A stretch of DNA of 64,000 nt, from positions 248,001-312,000 of the forward strand of contig JAULSN010000005.1 of NCBI GenBank assembly GCA_033439765.1, given 5' to 3'. The position numbers and the translations under genes are program-made. This document shows positions 11,538 through 22,213 of the stretch, piece by piece; within the stretch, counting starts at the first letter, position 1, and each line of letters starts with the position of its first letter. This DNA comes from Lasiosphaeria ovina. Lineage: Eukaryota; Ascomycota; Sordariomycetes; Sordariales; Lasiosphaeriaceae. The notes under the pieces are model-generated. The model was not told the DNA's origin and did not search any database. It saw nothing but the letters and a program-made list of their open reading frames with translations.

Positions 11538-11893
11538 CTAGTTGCAGAACGAGTTGAAGGTGACGGGCGGCTGGCAGCCCGACGTGCACAACTGCTTCCA
11601 GATGATGGCGCCGTCGTCGCGGCAGCCGTACAGCCCGTTGTACAGCTGGCTAGTGGTAGGGCTCTGGCCGGCAGCGAGGGCCGCCGCCTGCAGCGTGGCC
11701 TGGTCGTATCCTTTGCTGTTGTTAGCTTGGTTCGGTCTGAGAACTGGAAGGTCTGAGGTCATGCACCATAGACGCCGTTGGTGAGGATCCAGCCGCACAC
11801 GTCGTACGGCGCGTTGCACGCCTGCGTGAAGGTGGCTTCGGTGCCGGCGATGGCAGCCACGATGGCAATGGCGATGTTGGCGAGCTTGACCAT
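11538..11893 (-). CDS. Small secreted cysteine-rich protein, effector-like (99 aa)
   Basis: Two exons, 11893-11767 and 11710-11538, separated by a 56-nt intron with a GCTAAC branch site and exact phase. The first ~21 residues form a signal peptide (MVKLANIAIAIVAAIAGTEA, likely cut after it). The mature chain of about 79 residues has six cysteines, suiting three disulfides, and ends SFCN. Size, secretion signal and even cysteine number are typical of fungal small secreted proteins, some of which are host-interaction effectors or antimicrobials; nothing here tells which. A TATA-like box lies about 130 bp upstream and the leader contains a short direct repeat. No named family recognised. Confidence 0.75.
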
Positions 11894-11919
11894 TTTGAGT
11901 TTGGAGGTAGGTGGTGCTG

Positions 11920-11990
11920 GGAGGTTTCTTGAGTGTTTGGGTTCTTGGTGAGTTTGATGAGCTTGAGTTTGATGAGCTTGAGTTTGCGGA
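11920..11990 (-). repeat. Short direct repeat in the leader of the secreted-protein gene
   Basis: GAGCTTGAGTTTGAT recurs immediately (read on the plus strand) between the TATA-like box and the start codon of the small secreted protein. It probably lies in the 5' untranslated leader; function unknown. Confidence 0.5.
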
Positions 11991-12020
11991 TTGAGTTGCG
12001 AGGCGGGAGATTGACTCTGT

Positions 12021-12028
12021 ATTTATAG
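12021..12028 (-). promoter_or_regulatory. TATA-like box of the small secreted protein
   Basis: On the minus strand the sequence reads CTATAAAT about 130 bp before the ATG at 11893, a fitting position for a strongly expressed small fungal gene. Confidence 0.45.
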
Positions 12029-13191
12029 ACGAAGATACCGCCGACTTAACTTCGGATTCTGCCTACCTGCTGTCGTGCAACATTCGTCGGTGAGCTCAAC
12101 CATTATCCGAATGCCTTGCGACCCCCTCGTATCCTGACGAGACACCGTGACTGGCAGCGGCCCGACCATCCGCCGTGCGGCGATTATAATTCAATAGTTG
12201 GTTGCTGAGTAAGACTAGCCATCGACAAAACGAGCAGGCTAGATGGCTTCCATGCTGAAGGCAAGGCTGTTGTGTGCGTATGCGTATGCGTATGCGTATG
12301 CGTATGGCAGCACTCCGGGCTCAAGATGGCGGTCAAAAGTCGAACCACAGCTGCTGAAGGTTGGGTAACATTTGGCGCAAGGCGGCGTACAATGAGTGCT
12401 GGTGTTAGCTGGAGGATGCGCCAAGGCTCACTCTCCCTTCAAAATATTCAACCACCAACTTCGACCACGTGTCTGTCACAGAGCCCTCACCTGGATCTCG
12501 TTGCCGGGTCAAATGCTGACACAGGCGGCCCGATAACCAGCTTCAGTTTGTAATTGCAAGAGTAAGAGTTAGTCTCGCCTCGACCTATCAGGCAGAGGAG
12601 CGTTCGTGGGGGTAGCGGTCGGCGACTTGTCGGCTGCAGCAACGTCGCATTCCGGGGCGGCGCGGACCTACCGGAGCACCCCTAAATCCCCGTCCCCGGT
12701 TCGCCAGGAAGATGCACGCACGTCCGAGCGGTCCAACTACCGAACTTACGTTTGCACGGCAGCCAACCAGGGGGACCTGGGCTGGCGAATGCTGGGCTGT
12801 CGAATATGCTGCGCCTCGTGCTGCTGGGCCCTGGCTGCAACTGTCGTCCCGACTTCCCGGCTCACTTCGAATGATGTCCAATAAGAGGCTGAGCAGTGTC
12901 ATGAATAGCACGTATGAACAGCACGCGTGTCAGTGTGTGTGAACAGCATGGCTGAGGCAAAGCTTCATAGTAAAATGCACCGAAATTATGGACCAAGATT
13001 TTTTTCGGAACGACGGCTGTTCTGCCGAACAATCTCCCTCAATCAGCCACAGACTCGACGCCGTGATGCCAACTCCCACATGAACCCGTGCTTCGCATTC
13101 GCAGCACCAATCTGTCATAAGCTACCTCTGCACCAACAGACAAAACGGACGTTTGTTGTATTGGCTGCAGGCTGTAGGTGTAGGCCCAGCA
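12029..13191. other. Intergenic, one microsatellite, no gene seen
   Basis: Several short frames overlap on both strands without motif support. The only clear structure is the hexanucleotide microsatellite at 12275-12304. Confidence 0.55.
12275..12304. repeat. Hexanucleotide microsatellite (TGCGTA)5
   Basis: Five perfect tandem copies of TGCGTA. They create a Tyr-Ala run in an antisense frame, which is not a gene. Confidence 0.9.
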
Positions 13192-15875
13192 TCAAACATC
13201 AAAAAACACCCCCTCGTGCTCCTCGTTCATATGACCATAGCACTCGTCGCCCGTGTCAAACGTCGCCAGACACACCCAGCAGATGTGCGTCGCGCAGCCG
13301 CCGCACATGACGTGGTTGCAGCCCTCAATCTTCTCCATGGCGGTGCAGCAGCGCGGGCAGTCCTTGATGCCCAGCGCCTGCTTGACCCTGGCGACGGCGG
13401 CGCGCGCTCCCGACGTGTCGTCCCGGTGCTCGGCGCACGTCATGCCGGGGTGCAGGCCGTGGCATGCCGTGCAGACGCAGACGAGGCACTTGGCGCACGT
13501 GAAAGTGTTCTGGGTCGCGGCGGCATCGGGCGACGATGGCGACGCGCGGTAGATCTGCCCGCAGTCGGGCGTAGGGCAGTAGCGGAAGCGCGCCGGGTGG
13601 CGGCTGATGAAGGACGCGAACGACGCTTCCAGCAGGTCTTCAAATGTTGCGGAGGGGAGCAGCTCCTGCAGCTCCGCGAGGGCGAGGACCTGCTTACACT
13701 GCGCCGAGTCGCCGACGCAGGTGATGCAAAAGTCTGTCGGCGACGACTGCGCGTGGCAGAGCGCGATGAAACAGTCGACGCAGTAGACGTGGCCGCAGGA
13801 CGTGCGCACCGGCTGCTCTGCGTCGGTCCAGCAGACAGAGCAGTCTGTCTTGATCGTGTCCGAGGCCGACACAGCAGACGGAGTCTCGCGGCGGGCGATG
13901 AGAGCTGCGGCGATGGCATGGTCCTGCTCGGATCCGGCGACGAGGATTCTCTTTGGCGTCGACACAATGTCGAATGTCACCATGTCGTCGCCGAGCCTGG
14001 CGCCGACTGTCTTGAATCCGCCGCGACAAGCCCACTCAAACTGGTCGGCGTCGAGCTCAATGACGTGCTGGTTGTCGCCGCCAGATTCATCCTTCACAAG
14101 CTGTTCAAGCGCCACTACGGCCCTGCTGCAGCGCTCCTCGGACCCAAACAGCCGGAGCTGCGACTTGCGGCGGTCGCGCACAATTGCGATGCCGTGCTCC
14201 TCCTCGACGCGCTTGAGGCTCTTGCATCTGGTGTCTCCGTTGCGCTGGAAGCTGGCGCTCCAGATGTCGCTGCCGTTGCTGCTGGCTACGACGCCGGTGA
14301 TCACGCGGTCGAGCGAGTCCTTTGACCGCGCAACCAGGACGGGATCCTCAGCCTCGAGCTTCAGGACGCGGTAGCCGTGCTGGGGTGGATACGCGAGGAA
14401 GCGGACGAATTGGCGCTCCCAGACGGCCCTCTGCGACTCGAGCTGCTCGCCCACGGCGTCGTAGATGCGGGCCAGCACTTTGACCTTGGACGACGTGATG
14501 AGATGGATCGTGAGCCTCGCGGTCCTGCTGAACCACAGAAGCTTGTTGTTCAGCGTCAAGGCGGCCTCTCGCGCGTGCGACTCCTCGACGAAGCGGGCTT
14601 GGACCTTGATGCGCTTACCCCTCGAACTGCCCAGCTCCCACCATTCCAGCGGGCCAGCTTGGAGCAGCATCGACTTGACAATCGTGGCAGCCGTGTCGGC
14701 GTCGGCAGTGTAGCTGGGCACTCCCAGCTCAATGTGGCGCGGCCTGGCGAAATCCGGGATCGACGTTATAATGTCCAGCTTGTCCGCCGTGCCGGGTATC
14801 TCCAGCATCACTGTCCAGACCTGCCGGTTCGACGGGTTCTCTGACACCGTGGGCGCTTTCGCCTTGACCTTGGTGCCGGCCACCTTGTAGATGCCTGCGT
14901 CGAACTTTTGCTGGGCCTTTTGTGCCATCTTCTCGGAGCCAAAGTTTAGCCAGGCCGTGCGAATGGACCGGTGCCATGAGCAGTGGACGCGTCGGCAGTC
15001 GACGCTATGCAGGCCGGACCCGCGCGGCATGGGGCTCGGGATAGGGGTGAAGACGATCTGCGACGGGTCTGTGTGGAGTTTTAGTCTGCTGTACATGGCC
15101 TTAGCCAGCATGGGGTCGTCGACATGCACGTCAGCGCGGCTGTCTGTTATCATGACACGGAAATGCCCCACCACGTCCATGTCGGCGAGCAGGGCGGTGA
15201 CGGTCTGCGGAGTGCTGTCTAGAGGAAGTCCGTCTAGGCGGACGCCAGCGATGTCTGAGGGGAGGGACACTTTGGCGACCACTGCGCCGTCTTCAAACTC
15301 GGCAAAGCCACCTCCAAGCTCACGGATCCAGGTGTCGCGGTGTTGGTCCTGTATCGATCAGCCACGTGCCTAGTCATACTGGACAGGTACTTACGTCAAA
15401 GGCAGCGTCCTGCTCATTTTCAGACACTGGCGTGTCCGTGCCCTCCGTGTCCTTGTCCTTGGTGTGCTGAAACGGACAGCGGTCGCCGTTCCGGCAGCCC
15501 TTTGAAAAGAACTGGCATGGCAGCTGCGCTCTCGAATCGACAGCGGACTGGACAGGCACAACGACACTGCCGGGCGCTGGCGATGGCGCTAGCTGGTGTG
15601 CAAAGTAACATGCATCTCCCCGGGCACAGTGCCCCGCTGCAAAATAGCGACACGGCGCCTTGGACTCGGGCGAGCCCGACGTTGGCGTCGGAGGGGACGC
15701 AAGGCTGGCGGGGCCTGGATGCGCGAAAGCGCAGACGCTACCTCTGGCGCAGTATCCGCGGGCGGCAAAGCGACAGGCAGCCTTGGGCTTGCGGGAACTG
15801 GCTGCGACGACATGGTCAGCGCTGGCTTCGTTGCAGAGCGATGGTTAGGTGCTGCGTACGAAGATGACTCGCCAT
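13192..15875 (-). CDS. Triple CCCH zinc finger / RING-IBR-RING E3 ubiquitin ligase (859 aa)
   Basis: Exons 15875-15860, 15801-15395 and 15348-13192; introns of 58 and 46 nt keep phase. The start was chosen because the 16-nt first exon joins in phase to the CCCH frame, which has no other ATG. Three CCCH fingers lie at residues 15-33, 56-74 and 101-118 (C-x7-C-x5-C-x3-H type in the first two). A long middle region follows, perhaps RNA-binding-like. RING1 starts at about 644 (CSVCWTDAEQ...CGHVYCVDC), the IBR at about 724-775, and RING2 at 805 (CPRC...EGCNHVMC). By comparison with parkin the Cys in EGCNH (about 818) is the thioester cysteine. Family knowledge: RBR ligases pass ubiquitin through that cysteine. 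CCCH fingers usually bind RNA, so an RNA-linked ligase is a reasonable inference. Confidence 0.87.
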
Positions 15876-16596
15876 CTTCTCGGTCTAGCTAATTTCGCTG
15901 CTAGATGAGGTTGGGCTTGATTAGGTAGCGACGAAAGCGAGTGTATTCAGCTGTGTAGCCGGCGACTGTAACCGACTATCCCCAACCGGCAATGTGAGGC
16001 CTAATTTTGACCACGCCCACTTTTGGCCCCTACGCAGGCCACCATGCACTTACACCAAATATGATAAGCTGTTTTTTCTTCAATACACCGCAACTTCCCA
16101 AAACAATGCCAAATTCTTTTACTTCTTGATGAAAAGTGCCTAAATGGCAGTATGATGACAGAGTCTGGGACTCTGTAGGTGGAAGGATGGGGTGTAAGTC
16201 GTTGAGGAAGATTTGCAGTGGTCAAGGACTTCGATCAAGGATTGTGGACCCCACAGATATCACAGGCCTAAGCCAATGATACTGTTGGAAAGAAAAGATC
16301 AAGACAGTCAGAATGGTATGTGGAAGAAGTGGATTGAAGGAGTGGTTCAATTTTTTATGATGAAGGGAGAAGAAGGTGTGGAGAAAGGAGAGAGGGAAGC
16401 TCCCTATATATACATAAAAATCCACACGTGTCTAAAGCTCCATAACAACAAGCCCTGCAGGCTAGCTAACCTTATTTTCCTTCGGTTATTAGAAAAAGTA
16501 GATTATTAACTTTTTCATAGCCGAAATCATTCATTATGTACAGTAGGTTTATAGCCGTTTTTTCTACGTACTTAAATATAAGGTGTTATTCATATA

Positions 16597-16619
16597 TGTT
16601 CGTGGTTCTCAAACCACGT
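16597..16619. repeat. Hairpin inside the TIR element
   Basis: CGTGGTT, a short loop, then AACCACG forms a perfect short stem. It sits within the AT-rich interior of the 16000-16878 element. Confidence 0.4.
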
Positions 16620-16657
16620 AGGGATCCTACAGGTCTAAGGGTGGTAGATCTACCGTT

Positions 16658-16668
16658 GGGGGGGGGGG
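16658..16668. repeat. Homopolymer run of 11 G
   Basis: An uninterrupted G11 tract inside the TIR element, just beyond the hairpin. Confidence 0.9.
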
Positions 16669-17033
16669 TGCAATGTTGGTTCTATTCTGTCTAAGGAACT
16701 AAACTGGGTTCTAGGGCGACCGGGGTTTTGTGTGTGCGGGCGGGAGGTCTGCGCGCGGCACGTGCCTTCACACGTGCGCGGTCACGCGACCTCCGCTAGT
16801 GTGCGGTCACCAATATCGCTATTCCAACAATATAAGTGGCGGCCCTGCATGGGCCAAAAGTCGGCGTGGCCAAAATAGGAATAGTCAACTTACCGAGCTA
16901 ACTATTCCAACATGGACCCCTCGATCTTGTTCTTCCTCTCGCCGCTGGTCTCTCTTCCTATGCGTCTTGATACTAGGCTAATCCTGGTCGTCGCCCTCCG
17001 ACTCTCCACTGTCGCTCATTGGGCCGGGGAGGT

Positions 17034-17797
17034 CTACGAACTCGATGGTCCATTTGGCGCCTGGCAGTCGCTGGACCATGTGTGATCGTAGTCGCTGGGC
17101 CTAGGTCTGTCGATGGTCCCTAACCAGTCGGGGCTCCGGTGGGCGAATTTAGAACTAGATATTAAATAGCGCACAACAATCTTCTCGAGGGAGGGCATAT
17201 CCGCAATGCCGCACTCGTCCAAAGTTTTGATTCTTTCAGTATGCCAATAACGAGCAACCCCTATGTATTTTTGTCTGCCGATTCCGAATGGGAGACTGCC
17301 ACCATCAGACAGTGTCTCGATGGTCCTCAAATGCGAGCACGTTGCCTGAATCATTTGAACAGCCCGGACACTCTCCGGGGTCCCTCTCCATACGAAGCAT
17401 GTTCGCAAAACGGATATGCCACACGAGACGCGCATTAGCCCCAATCTGTTGAAAGAAGGGCTCGATGTGCGGTACGTAATAGAGCGAGCAGGTCGAGGGC
17501 GAGGGAGACAGAGGACGGCAAGTCTGATTCTCGGGAACGGTCTCCAACGGCCGAGAATTGACGTTGCCGAACTCGAATCGGTTATGTGAGTAGAGAGTGG
17601 GCGTGGCCTCGGCGTTCACGGTCTTGCTGTCGCGGAGAAGGGCCCCGCCCTCGCGCTTGCTCTTCTGGATGACGCGCCGTTTGCCGTGGTGCCTCGCCCC
17701 ACTTTATTTCGGATTCGTCAGGATTCACCAACCAGATGAGATTTGCAAGGCAGTACATAGTCAACCAAAGCGAACTTCTCGGGGGTAATATCCTCAC
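17034..17797 (-). pseudogene. 2EXR-family protein, broken copy
   Basis: Matches the two intact paralogues at 19036 and 19973 in pieces: ANLIWLVNPDESEIKWGEAP (start of the domain), NAEATPTLYSHNRFEF and FFQQIGANARLVWHI (its core), and MPSLEKIVVRYLISSS (C-terminal part). The pieces lie in three different minus-strand frames, with shifts near 17600-17640 and near 17400, so the gene is disrupted by small indels. 2EXR proteins are a large fungal family of unknown function. Confidence 0.65.
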
Positions 17798-18345
17798 CAG
17801 CTAATTCACTTCGTTGGATGTGATACGCCCAGCCCTCCTACTCCCAAGTCTAAGTCCTTCGAGTGCTAACATGTAACAGGAGGCGGCCGAAACGCGGCCG
17901 CCAGCGTCCCCGTCCGTCATGCGATACACCCGAGACAAAAGCCCTGAAGACAAACGTGACGTTGCATAATTTCGCCGCAAATGAGCAAGCAAAGGCCACG
18001 ACAGATTCCTTGGCCCGTTCTATTGGTACAAGACCCATGAGGTCTGACTTGGAGATATAAATGAGGATCCGGAGGTCCTTGGGGTATCATGTAGTGTTGA
18101 TTGGGATTGCCCCTAGGGTGCTGCATGTATCCAAAGCAGTTGTTGTCGCTGAGTGAAATGCACGTTCTGCGCTGCTAGCCTTCGTTGGAGATGCCGAAAG
18201 GATCACTTGCTGGGCGGCAGAGCGGCGCCAGTTTGGCCCCAAGACGGCTTCTTGCTAGCAATGCTGTTGCTGCGGCCTCTCCGAAACGCGTCGGACATGG
18301 TGACACTTAGTAGAGGTATCGAGCAGTCCGGTCAGTAGTTCGTAG
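17798..18345. other. Intergenic, nothing recognised
   Basis: No exon or repeat that I can support lies between the broken 2EXR copy and the coding relic beginning at 18346. Confidence 0.5.
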
Positions 18346-18734
18346 CTATAGTAATAGGCAGCCCTCCTTGAACGGTGCTTCGAAGTTTGTCGTCAATGCG
18401 ATGACTTGTATAGGCTCGTAGTGGTAGTATCGGGCCATGTTGACGACGCCTTTGAGGTTGTAGCGGCTCGTCGTCTTAGCCAATTGACATTTTGTCTCAA
18501 GCGAACTATCATCACTAATTCTCACTACATCCTTTCTCTTGTTTGATCGTCAACGGCCGGCAGAGAACTGGAGTCGATCGACATCTCTCGGGGGAGACAC
18601 TTTCCCGGGCGGCCTTCAGCTTTCCTCATCGCTAGCTCGTCTGGGTCTTTATTGTCTACGACAGGAGGCCGTAAGGTGAGGTCAAGTGCGGGTACTCTAG
18701 ATAGCAGTAGGTTAGAGCCTTGGTACAGCGGCAA
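18346..18734 (-). pseudogene. Frameshifted relic of an unknown gene
   Basis: Two overlapping minus-strand frames read like one protein broken by a missing base near 18530-18545. The first contains RPPVVDNKDPDELAMRKAEG and runs into DDQTRERM then stop. The second (open 18346-18549) reads KDVVRISDDSSLETK, then YNLKGVVNMARYYHYEPIQV and ends GCLLL. The second frame has no ATG. No family recognised. Confidence 0.4.
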
Positions 18735-19035
18735 TAAGGCACATACATCACAAGAAAGCCACCTTCATGTAGATGGTGCTGGTAGGATTGCAGCGTCAAA
18801 GCTCGGAGCTCCATTTCAGCTACTCAAGCAGTACAACATCACGCCCACCAACGACATGAGGCCCACTAATAAAGCAGGTCTGCTGTGAATCGTCCGATCC
18901 CAATCTTCCTCGACTGTGCAATCCACCACCCACCCGGATTTATTCATACGCAGCCTCAATTTCTTTCTTCTATTCGTCGTACAAGCAGTCCACATTCGTA
19001 TCACAGAAAATACTCACGGTATTCTCCATAGCCTT

Positions 19036-19797
19036 CTAACTCAAACAGGTCAGGTAGAAACGAGTCGGCTGGCTTAGAGAATAGACGCAATCCCCTCCAC
19101 ATAAGTTTCGCCAACGATGTTCGGCCAGTTCGGAAGGAGTCATCCAAACTTCAAGATAGCACACGGCTGACCTAAGCTTGATGTACCATTGGGAGTTTGG
19201 CAGCTTATTTACCAGCTCAGTGCAAACGGCCGTGGCCTGAGACGGAAATGTAGGTACCGATGACTGAGTTATTATCTGGACGATCCTCAAACCCGGGCAG
19301 CTTTCCTTGATGAGCTCGAGGGCTTTGAGAGGCTCCTCTTCGAGAGTAGCCTTGCCACGGACCGTGTAATTGAATTCATCTCGACTCGGGAAGTTGATGG
19401 TGATGTACCGCAGCAGACTTGCATTGGCCCCAATTTGTTCGATAAACTCGCCGATGTAACCCAGGGAATATAAGATAGGCTCGAGCTGACTACTCCAGAC
19501 GTCAGGAAATTGGAAGCGGCTCTGGGAATAGAGAACCGGCGCGGCCTCTCCATTCACGGCCTTACTAACACAAGGAAGGGCCGGGCTGAGACCGCGCTTT
19601 CCGACCCAAACAACATGCGGTGGCTTGCCGTCGCGAGAATTGGCACCAAATACGAGAGGGTCGTTCTGGACGAGGACGTCGGAGTAGATGAGCAGTCTGA
19701 TTTCGGCCGGGAATTTGAAGAGATGCATTGCCGATGACGCGCGCCTTGACTCTCGCTGTAGACAGTTGCAGGCTTGAAGTGGCGGGCGACCGATCAT
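19036..19797 (-). CDS. 2EXR domain-containing protein (253 aa)
   Basis: Single-exon frame. The N-terminal 2EXR domain starts at residue 24-35 (MHLFKFPAEIRLLIYSDVLV) and continues through SPALPCVSKAVNGEAAPVLY and FIEQIGANASLLRYI to about 140; the rest is less conserved. The first ATG (19797) adds 23 residues of poor composition. The ATG at 19728, directly before the domain and aligned with the paralogue's internal ATG, may be the true start. The family resembles F-box-like fungal proteins of unknown role and is strongly expanded in moulds. Neighbours are three paralogues on the same strand. Confidence 0.72.
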   Translation of the reverse strand: MIGRPPLQACNCLQRESRRASSAMHLFKFPAEIRLLIYSDVLVQNDPLVFGANSRDGKPPHVVWVGKRGLSPALPCVSKAVNGEAAPVLYSQSRFQFPDVWSSQLEPILYSLGYIGEFIEQIGANASLLRYITINFPSRDEFNYTVRGKATLEEEPLKALELIKESCPGLRIVQIITQSSVPTFPSQATAVCTELVNKLPNSQWYIKLRSAVCYLEVWMTPSELAEHRWRNLCGGDCVYSLSQPTRFYLTCLS

Positions 19798-19972
19798 GTT
19801 GTTGGCACGATCAGACAGCCAGACGCATACAGAATCTACATTTTAGCTATATGTAAAATTGGTATTGCTCTCAGCGCCGTATTCTTCGTAGGTATCCCCC
19901 TTCCATACCGCCAGTTGCGATAGCTATCAGATTTCTATAGCTGTCAAATTCCACCCTACTATCACGCGAGAT

Positions 19973-20755
19973 TCAACGTGTCTGCCCGAATGTAAAGAGC
20001 TCAGTAGACCATTTGCTACTCGGCATTTTGAGCATCAGATCATCGAGATTGGCCCTATCCCTGGCGTGAACGACACGGAATAGCCTAAAGACTACAACAA
20101 CCTTCTCCAGCGAGACGAAAGCCTTGAAGGGCTTATCGTCGAGCTCTTTCAGCTTCTCCGGTACTGCATCATCATCGGGCCCGGATATACCGGTGTATGG
20201 CGTGCACCAGATCTTGACCGTCTTTAAACTAGGGCACGTTTGCTGGACGAGTTGAAGGACTTCAGCATTCTGATCGTAGGAAAGATTATGGTAAGTGAGC
20301 CGGTTTGGGAAATTGATTTCGATATGCCGCACAAGGGCTGCATTGGCCCCAATCCGTCGAAGAAACGGTGCGATGTACAGGTCCAGAAAAACCGGGAAGC
20401 CGTTCGACCTTACAGACATCGGGATGAATCCACAGGGGAATTTGAAGCAGTTATCGGCATAGAGAAACGGCGCGGCCTCTTGATTTATCGCCTTGTTGGC
20501 ACAAAGAATGGCCGGGCTGAGAACTTCGCGTTTGACTCGAACGAGGTCCACGACAAACTTGATAGTGCCATCGTGGACGAGGAGTTCGGGGTAGATGTTG
20601 AAGCGGATTTCTGTCGGCAACCTAAAGAAATTCATCGCGGCGAGGCGCTCTCGAGCGGGTTGTGAAGTGAAGTGGTTAGAGTCTGGACGCCAGACGTCAA
20701 ATGTAATATAATGAGGTAGGTACCTGTAGGTGTAAGCATTTTTCGGCAAAGACAT
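19973..20755 (-). CDS. 2EXR domain-containing protein (260 aa, or 220 aa from inner ATG)
   Basis: Same family as the gene at 19036, same strand, 175 bp away. The domain begins MNFFRLPTEIRFNIYPELLV, then ILCANKAINQEAAPFLYADN and FLRRIGANAALVRHIEINFP. The frame extends upstream without ATG beyond 20755; the ATG at 20635 directly before the domain corresponds to the paralogue's inner ATG and is an equally good start. Sequence upstream of both inner ATGs is similar in the two genes (a GAGAG..GCGC stretch), which supports a tandem duplication. No membrane segment or catalytic motif seen; function unknown. Confidence 0.72.
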   Translation of the reverse strand: MSLPKNAYTYRYLPHYITFDVWRPDSNHFTSQPARERLAAMNFFRLPTEIRFNIYPELLVHDGTIKFVVDLVRVKREVLSPAILCANKAINQEAAPFLYADNCFKFPCGFIPMSVRSNGFPVFLDLYIAPFLRRIGANAALVRHIEINFPNRLTYHNLSYDQNAEVLQLVQQTCPSLKTVKIWCTPYTGISGPDDDAVPEKLKELDDKPFKAFVSLEKVVVVFRLFRVVHARDRANLDDLMLKMPSSKWSTELFTFGQTR

Positions 20756-21043
20756 TTTCTGTAATTCAGGCGGAGACGACAATTGCGTAGGGTTAGGGTC
20801 TGCGCCAACTAATCACGTCACACGGTCACCATTCAAGACAAGTCCGGGCACAGCAACATCCAATACAATATCATATTTATAACCACCCCTACCAAGTCCC
20901 AACCCGAGACCAATTCAGCACCGATCTATCTATCTAGTGCTGTGTATTGAGTATTCTCGTCTCACCACCACCCTCCCACTACCTCCCACTACCTCCACTA
21001 CCTCTCACCACTGCCTATCACCGCCAATCGTTCCCGCGTACTA

Positions 21044-21800
21044 TCAGAATTGACTCCATAGTGCCATAATAATCGGATTCCTTGATTCTAGAACATATTC
21101 CAGATAGCTCTCGCACAGGTTGGAATCGTGATGGCGGCGAGCTGTCCAAGGTTGATCGGGGTGTCTGAACTCCTCCGACCACTTAGCGCTCGGCAGCTCC
21201 TCCACGAGCATATCGCGGACGTGCTTGAATTCGTCGTCCTCTTCGGCGCACCATTGGGTCACGACGATCTTCTGCAGCGAGCGCATGTCCTTGAAGGCGT
21301 CGCGATCCAGCGCGCCGACTGCGTCACGGAGGGGCAGGCGAAGATAGCCAAAGTCGCGCAGATTCACTTTGCCGAAATAGTCGCCGAGATGGTTGACTAG
21401 CTCGACCATGTGCAAGTCCTAGCAGGCGTCGCAGATGAGCTGGAACGCCTAGGCGTACTCGGGCCGCAGCTTTCCCGTGTGGGAACGCCCAATCAGCGGG
21501 CAAGTGACGATGATGTGGCGTACAAGTCTGGCGTTAGCGCCGAGGAGTTGAGTTAATAGGCCCGTGTATCGCATCTTCCGAATCTCGAACAGGCTGGTGT
21601 TGATGTCGGGGATGTGGAATCGGTTACCGCCGTACAAGGTCGGCGTGGCGTCTTCGTTCATCTGCTTGTTGACGCGGAGGCTTGCCGAACGGGAGCCGAA
21701 CGAGAATCGGGTCTTTGACATTCTCCACCGCAAAGACGATTGGCTTATCTAAATGACTAGACGAATCTCGGCTGGAAGTTTGAAGAAACCCTTTGGGGCG
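21044..21800 (-). pseudogene. 2EXR-family protein, third copy with stops and frameshifts
   Basis: The start of the domain is readable (FFKLPAEIRLVI, then TAG at about 21751), followed in a second frame by DKPIVFAVENVKDPILV and in a third by LRVNKQMNEDATPTLYGGN and LTQLLGANARLVRHI. That last frame continues to a normal end at 21044 but contains two TAG codons (inside 21416-21451), both of which fit CAG to TAG changes (CpA to TpA). A start codon is not apparent. So this copy has lost function through at least two frame changes and two or three stops. Confidence 0.75.
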
Positions 21801-22213
21801 GGCACGGGCGCATGTCAGTTTAACGAAAACCTCTACTTTGGTGCAGATTATGTCCACTAGACAGCGCGCGGGTAAGTAAGCTGTATTTTTTATAGTGCTG
21901 CTGTTCAGTTGGGGGGTGGGCATTGGCAGTCTAGACCTAGGACGCAGACTGTTCATGTGTTCACGCCACCCATTCAAGGCAAACTCTTCCACGCAATCTA
22001 CCATCGTCTCCCGGGGGCCAAACGCCTTTGCAAGGTCTTCCACGCAGGGCCACTACAGTCTCAATATCGACAGCAGCATACCGGTTGGTCACGAACACGA
22101 CGCGCTGGCTTCCGTCTAAACCGCACCGCCGCACAGAGCATGAACAGTGATCTATCGCCTAGTCAATGCAAACGTGTCGACTCCTGTTCACAGATGTCCA
22201 CGTCCAACACGAT
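21801..22213. other. Intergenic, nothing recognised
   Basis: Upstream of the third 2EXR copy and downstream of the pyrophosphatase stop codon. No supported feature. Confidence 0.5.

Larger units (their letters stand above)
16000..16878. mobile_element. Non-autonomous DNA element with ~50-bp terminal inverted repeats
   Basis: The left end (16000-16056, starting CCTAATTTTGACCACG) is matched by the reverse complement of the right end (about 16829-16878, reading CCTATTTTGGCCACG). The shared inner words are ACTTTTGGCCC and GCAGG..GCC, then a weaker match to CACTTA. The interior is AT-rich with no transposase frame. I could not define a clear target-site duplication. Best read as a MITE-like element or remnant; superfamily undetermined. 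Confidence 0.55.

Noticed and set aside
12239..12424. Tyr-Ala repeat peptide
   Set aside because: Translation of the TGCGTA microsatellite.
13153..14325. 390-codon plus-strand frame
   Set aside because: Antisense shadow of the RBR ligase exon; Ala/Arg-rich, no domain.
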